Positions 61,051-64,000 of a DNA stretch of 64,000 nucleotides are shown one piece after another; position 1 is the stretch's first letter; each line of letters opens with the position of its first letter. Where the stretch lies: positions 1-64,000 of the forward strand of contig NZ_JAAWVT010000004.1 of assembly GCF_012271785.1 (NCBI RefSeq), written 5' to 3'. Both the position numbers and the translations under genes were made by a program. The stretch is from Paeniglutamicibacter terrestris. GTDB lineage: Bacteria > Actinomycetota > Actinomycetes > Actinomycetales > Micrococcaceae. Under the pieces are notes generated by a model. That model worked only from the letters and a program-made list of their open reading frames with translations, made no database searches and was not told where the DNA came from.

Positions 61051-61320
61051 GTGATCAATATGAAGAAAACCATCCGCCACCCGAATAACTCGGCGAGCAA
61101 GACTTCGAAAATGGGGCCCAGCGCCCTGCATGGTTCAGCGTCAAGCCTCGGGCTTCCGCATCTGGCCGGTGCTCAGATCCCCGGGCCCGGTACCAAGCAT
61201 CTCCTATACGGCGAAGATGGCCGTCTATCCGACGCTGCCGCCGACCCCTGGGAGCTCGAAGGCCATTTGGGTTCGCACGGCGGACTGCGGCTTTTCATGC
61301 GCAAAATCTTTGGACGCTGA
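61051..61320 (+). CDS. Small basic protein of unknown function
   Basis: 89 residues from GTG 61051 (or 86 from ATG 61060); AGAGG lies 5-6 nt before the GTG. The first half is Ser/Lys/His-rich and probably disordered (KKTIRHPNNSASKTSK); the second half is more ordered, with LLYGEDGRLSDAAADPWELE and an amphipathic basic end LRLFMRKIFGR. There is no signal peptide. I do not recognise a family. Support comes from the ribosome site, the organised C-terminal half and the hairpin right behind the stop. It is unrelated in sequence to its neighbours. Confidence 0.5.
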   Translation: MINMKKTIRHPNNSASKTSKMGPSALHGSASSLGLPHLAGAQIPGPGTKHLLYGEDGRLSDAAADPWELEGHLGSHGGLRLFMRKIFGR

Positions 61321-61338
61321 GGATTCCGCACGGAATCC
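61321..61338 (+). terminator. Short hairpin directly after the small basic protein gene
   Basis: GGATTCC and GGAATCC (7 bp, GCAC loop) begin at the first base after the stop codon; there is no clear T-run. Confidence 0.45.
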
Positions 61339-61365
61339 ACGTCAATCGATTCACATGGTGCGAAG

Positions 61366-61417
61366 GATCGGCGAAGGGCTGGAGGCTACCCACGTGGCTT
61401 CTGGCCCTTCGCCGATC
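61366..61417. repeat. 14-bp inverted repeat (stem-loop of unknown role)
   Basis: GATCGGCGAAGGGC and GCCCTTCGCCGATC are perfectly complementary around 24 nt. It may be a second terminator for the small gene, or part of an RNA; no T-run follows on either strand. Confidence 0.5.
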
Positions 61418-61744
61418 ACGTTCCCAACAGTTCAGGAAGCGCCAACCCATTGGGTCAATCGATGACTGAACCTACAAGGCTCAACGAGGCTCATACCTTG
61501 ACATAAATACCATCTGGTGCGGATTGCTCAGTGCGCTGGCGTCCATCGTGCAGGCGCTCCACCAGCCAGACTCCAATCACTAGGGCCGCGAGCCCCGAAG
61601 CTACGGGACTCCCCCTCGTTGTGTCAGCGCTGGGCCGCCTCGAAGCGCCCGGGCGGGTCGCTTGCTACCACTACCTTGCATCCCCTAACGCAGCGCTTGA
61701 ACCTCGCACCATAGGTCGGCAATTCTTCACCTGCATGCCTCCTC
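61418..61744. other. Intergenic stretch without a supported gene
   Basis: About 325 nt. A TTGACA (near 61497) could be a -35 element for the phosphoesterase. Arg/Pro-rich open frames here lack ribosome sites and look like non-coding GC-rich sequence. Confidence 0.4.
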
Positions 61745-61762
61745 CCCGGATCTCGATCCGGG
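61745..61762 (+). promoter_or_regulatory. Hairpin in the leader of the metallophosphoesterase gene
   Basis: CCCGGAT and ATCCGGG (7 bp) around CTCG, about 80 nt before the start codon. It could attenuate or stabilise the leader; function not known. Confidence 0.4.
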
Positions 61763-61842
61763 TTCCCCATTCATCTGCGCTTGGAACGTTTGTTGGGTCG
61801 ACCTATTAGTTGGCAGGTTTCACTCAAACCCGGAGGTACATC

Positions 61843-63669
61843 GTGCAGTCGTTTGCCCATTCGTCCAAAAAACGCCAAGCCCGACCGATCGCCGTCACAG
61901 CCGCCACCCTAGCCAGCATGCTGACCGCAGTCGCCTTGCTCTCCCCCGCCGCCAGTGCCGACCCAGCTCCCAGCAACTGGGATGCAGACGCCTACCGCGG
62001 CACCGTCGACGTCGTAAAATCGACAGGAATCACCGGCGAGCAGCTCATCGATGGCATCGTCTTCGAAGATGAGAACAAGAACTCCACACAGGACACCAAC
62101 GAACCTGGCCTCAAGAGCGTGAGTGTGTCCAACGGCCGTGAGGTCACCACCACAGATTCACAGGGTCGCTACGAGCTGCCAGCCTTCGATAACATGAGCG
62201 TTTTTGTCACCCAGCCGCGCGGCTACCAGGTCCCCGTTGATCACAACAACGTCGCCCAGTTCTCCTACCACCACCTTTCCGAAGGTTCCCCGGAACTGAA
62301 ATTCGGCGGTCTGGACCCGACCGGTGCCCTGCCTCAGGCCGTGAACTTCCCCTTGGCCAAGAGCAAGCTGACCAAGTCCACTGAGCAGCACTGCCTCATC
62401 GGCGGCGACGTTCAGACCTACGACCAGGACGAGGTCGAATACGCCCGCCATGGTGCCTTCGCCGATCTGGCCCAGCGCACCGACTACGAGGGCTGCGGGG
62501 CACTGTTTATTGGGGACGTGGTCGGCGACGATCTTTCCTTGTACCCGCAGACACGCGAGCTAACCAACGTTCTAAACGGCCCGGCACGCTTCTTGCCCGG
62601 AAACCACGATCTGGATTACGACGCGACCACCAGTGAGCATGCGTTCGACACCTTCAAGGCCAACCTCGGTCCGGAGTACTACTCCTTTGATGCAGGCAAG
62701 GCCCACGTGGTTGCGCTGAACACCGTCGAATATCCAACGAAGCAGCCCGCCGCTCACGGTGACTACACCGGAGCCCTCGATGAGCAGCAGCTTCAGTGGC
62801 TGCGCAACGATATCGCTCAGGTGCCCAAGAACAAGGTCATTGTGATCGCCGCACACATCCCGCTGCTGGATTACGCGGACCAGTCAAATCCCAAGCACCA
62901 AGTTGCTCAGGTCGCCGAAATCTACAAGATGTTAGAAGGCCGCGAGGTCGTGGCTCTGGGCGGACACACCCACAGCCTCGAAAACCTCCGTGAAGGCGAC
63001 AAGACTGCCGGATGGAATGAGGCCTTCGGCGTTGATGGGTTGCCCTTCACTCACATCACCGCCGGCGCAATCTCCGGTGACTGGTTCTCCGGACGGGAGG
63101 GTGAGAACGGTTACCCGCTGGCCCTGCAGCGAGACGGCGGACGTCCGGGTGTGCTGACCCTAGACATCAAGAACACCGATGTGGTTGAGCGCTTCACGGT
63201 TCGTGGCGAAGATGACTCGGTGCAGATGGCCCTCGGGCTGAACACTCCTGCCTACCGCGCATGGTTCGACGCGAACCTCGCTAACAAGGGCAAGGCTCCC
63301 GCCTTTGAGAACCCGCTGACCGTTCCGAAGTCGGATCTGAGCAATAAAACGTGGTTGACCACCAACTTCTGGATGGGTTCCACCGGTTCCACCGTCAACA
63401 TCAGCATCGACGGCGCTCCTAGCACCGAAGCCACACGCACGCAGGCGATGGAAGGCGAGGCCCAACTCTCCGGCGCCGAGTTCTCCGACCCGGTCGCCGC
63501 ACAAGAGCAGCTGGTTAATGGCGGCAGCCTCGCGGACCGCACCATGCACCTGTGGCGCCTGGAACTGCCCTCCGAGCTTGCCGTTGGCGCGCACACCGCA
63601 GAGGTCACCGCGACCGACGTGCACGGCCGCGAATTTACTCAGACCCTGAGCTTCGAGGTCACCGAGTAA
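61843..63669 (+). CDS. Secreted calcineurin-like metallophosphoesterase
   Basis: 608 residues. Signal peptide: basic SSKKRQARP, hydrophobic AATLASMLTAVALLSP, cleavage near ASA-DP (residue 42). Residues 60-130 form an SdrD-B/MPPED N-terminal-like beta domain (GIVFEDENKNSTQDTNEPGL, a repeat common in surface proteins). The phosphoesterase domain follows: IGGDVQ, LFIGDVVGDDLS, LPGNHDLDYD, VIAAHIPLLD and ALGGHTHSLE, giving the Asp, Asn and His ligands of a di-metal site. A C-terminal beta domain (about 500-608) matches the Calcineurin_C type. GTG 61843 has GGAGG 6 nt upstream. It probably cleaves phosphate esters outside the cell; substrate unknown. Confidence 0.88.
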   Translation: MQSFAHSSKKRQARPIAVTAATLASMLTAVALLSPAASADPAPSNWDADAYRGTVDVVKSTGITGEQLIDGIVFEDENKNSTQDTNEPGLKSVSVSNGREVTTTDSQGRYELPAFDNMSVFVTQPRGYQVPVDHNNVAQFSYHHLSEGSPELKFGGLDPTGALPQAVNFPLAKSKLTKSTEQHCLIGGDVQTYDQDEVEYARHGAFADLAQRTDYEGCGALFIGDVVGDDLSLYPQTRELTNVLNGPARFLPGNHDLDYDATTSEHAFDTFKANLGPEYYSFDAGKAHVVALNTVEYPTKQPAAHGDYTGALDEQQLQWLRNDIAQVPKNKVIVIAAHIPLLDYADQSNPKHQVAQVAEIYKMLEGREVVALGGHTHSLENLREGDKTAGWNEAFGVDGLPFTHITAGAISGDWFSGREGENGYPLALQRDGGRPGVLTLDIKNTDVVERFTVRGEDDSVQMALGLNTPAYRAWFDANLANKGKAPAFENPLTVPKSDLSNKTWLTTNFWMGSTGSTVNISIDGAPSTEATRTQAMEGEAQLSGAEFSDPVAAQEQLVNGGSLADRTMHLWRLELPSELAVGAHTAEVTATDVHGREFTQTLSFEVTE

Positions 63670-63696
63670 TACCGCGCTCCACACGTTCCAACGCAT

Positions 63697-63736
63697 CGGT
63701 GGTGCGTCGCAGCCTTTCGGCCGCGGCGCACCACCG
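63697..63736 (+). terminator. Terminator after the metallophosphoesterase
   Basis: CGGTGGTGCG and CGCACCACCG (10 bp) with an inner GC-rich stem, followed by TCGTTT. Confidence 0.72.
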
Positions 63737-63913
63737 TCGTTTAACGTTCCGGCTGCCCGCCTCTCACACTCGCGGCAAAAGTCGAGAGCGCTAAAACCAA
63801 AGACAGCTCACCGACATGGGGGTGTTTGGCCCGGGGTGTATCGGACATATTCGGTCCACAAACCCGGCGGCTTCTTCACGCGGTGCGGCACCCGTAATGG
63901 GCGGACCGTTAGG

Positions 63914-64000
63914 TTAAACCGAGGGTGCGCCCTCCAGCATAAAGTCGCGGGCGGCTTGGATTTGCTCGTCGGTTGGGGTGATGCCGGTGTAAAGAACAAA
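63914..64000 (-). CDS. 3' end of a gene running off the window (unidentified)
   Basis: Reading the minus strand from 64000, an uninterrupted frame gives VLYTGITPTDEQIQAARDFM followed by LEGAPSV and a TAA stop (63916-63914). Amino-acid content and codon bias look coding, with G/C in most third positions. Only 28 residues are visible, so the family cannot be named. Confidence 0.5.
   Translation of the reverse strand, partial: FVLYTGITPTDEQIQAARDFMLEGAPSV

Noticed and set aside
61531-61809. 92-residue Arg/Pro-rich plus-strand frame
   Set aside because: No ribosome site; composition is that of untranslated GC-rich sequence.

Overview
The window looks like a chromosomal segment of a high-GC Gram-positive bacterium of the Micrococcaceae (Arthrobacter, Paeniglutamicibacter or Glutamicibacter type). 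This is inferred from strongly G/C-biased third codon positions, protein families typical of actinobacteria (DUF6297 ABC exporter, RamB-type regulator, double-length Lrp, DUF4916 Nudix-like protein), an actinobacterial-type LexA box, a SAM-IV-like riboswitch and many start codons placed 6-7 nt after a TAnnnT box (leaderless mRNAs). I see no rRNA, tRNA, CRISPR array, insertion sequence or phage. Accessory features are small and lie between housekeeping-type genes.

Layout. 0-6 kb: an amidohydrolase/MFS pair with a divergent tandem Lrp regulator, a DHA2 drug-type exporter and a Nudix-like protein. 6-15 kb: FUSC membrane protein, tRNA-guanine transglycosylase, APC permease, DUF4126 protein, ABC ATPase plus DUF6297 permease, and a queuosine-precursor transporter. 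15-24 kb: TetR regulator with a clear palindromic operator, GNAT-like protein, pyridoxine kinase, large secreted subtilase, serine hydrolase, GH3 lipoprotein. 24-28 kb: umuDC-type SOS polymerase genes, with an atypical UmuD, and a frameshifted SH3/peptidase-like secreted protein. 28-34 kb: acyl-CoA synthetase, UDG-like protein, two SDR-type enzymes, D-amino-acid dehydrogenase. 34-47 kb: SNF2 helicase with an uncharacterised partner, nitroreductase, a candidate small RNA, a histidine kinase/secreted peptide/response regulator cassette, APC permease, and a DEDDh-BRCT exonuclease followed by a paralogue of the SNF2 partner. 47-52 kb: sialidase, YeiH-type transporter, RamB-like regulator, GNAT. 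53-60.6 kb: one leftward operon (binding protein, ATPase, two permeases, DszA-like and DszC-like flavoenzymes) preceded by a SAM riboswitch. 61-64 kb: a small basic protein, a secreted metallophosphoesterase and the 3' end of a truncated gene.

Most notable points: (1) a SAM-I/SAM-IV clan riboswitch in front of the ribose-type importer/flavin monooxygenase operon, which ties that operon to organosulfur use; (2) three consecutive stem-loops, each showing CCCCCAAG in its loop (6C-like small RNA candidate); (3) a family of unknown function present twice, once behind a SNF2 helicase and once behind a DEDDh-BRCT exonuclease; (4) a 63-residue secreted peptide with two cysteines between a histidine kinase and its divergent response regulator; (5) a UmuD homologue in which the catalytic lysine is arginine.
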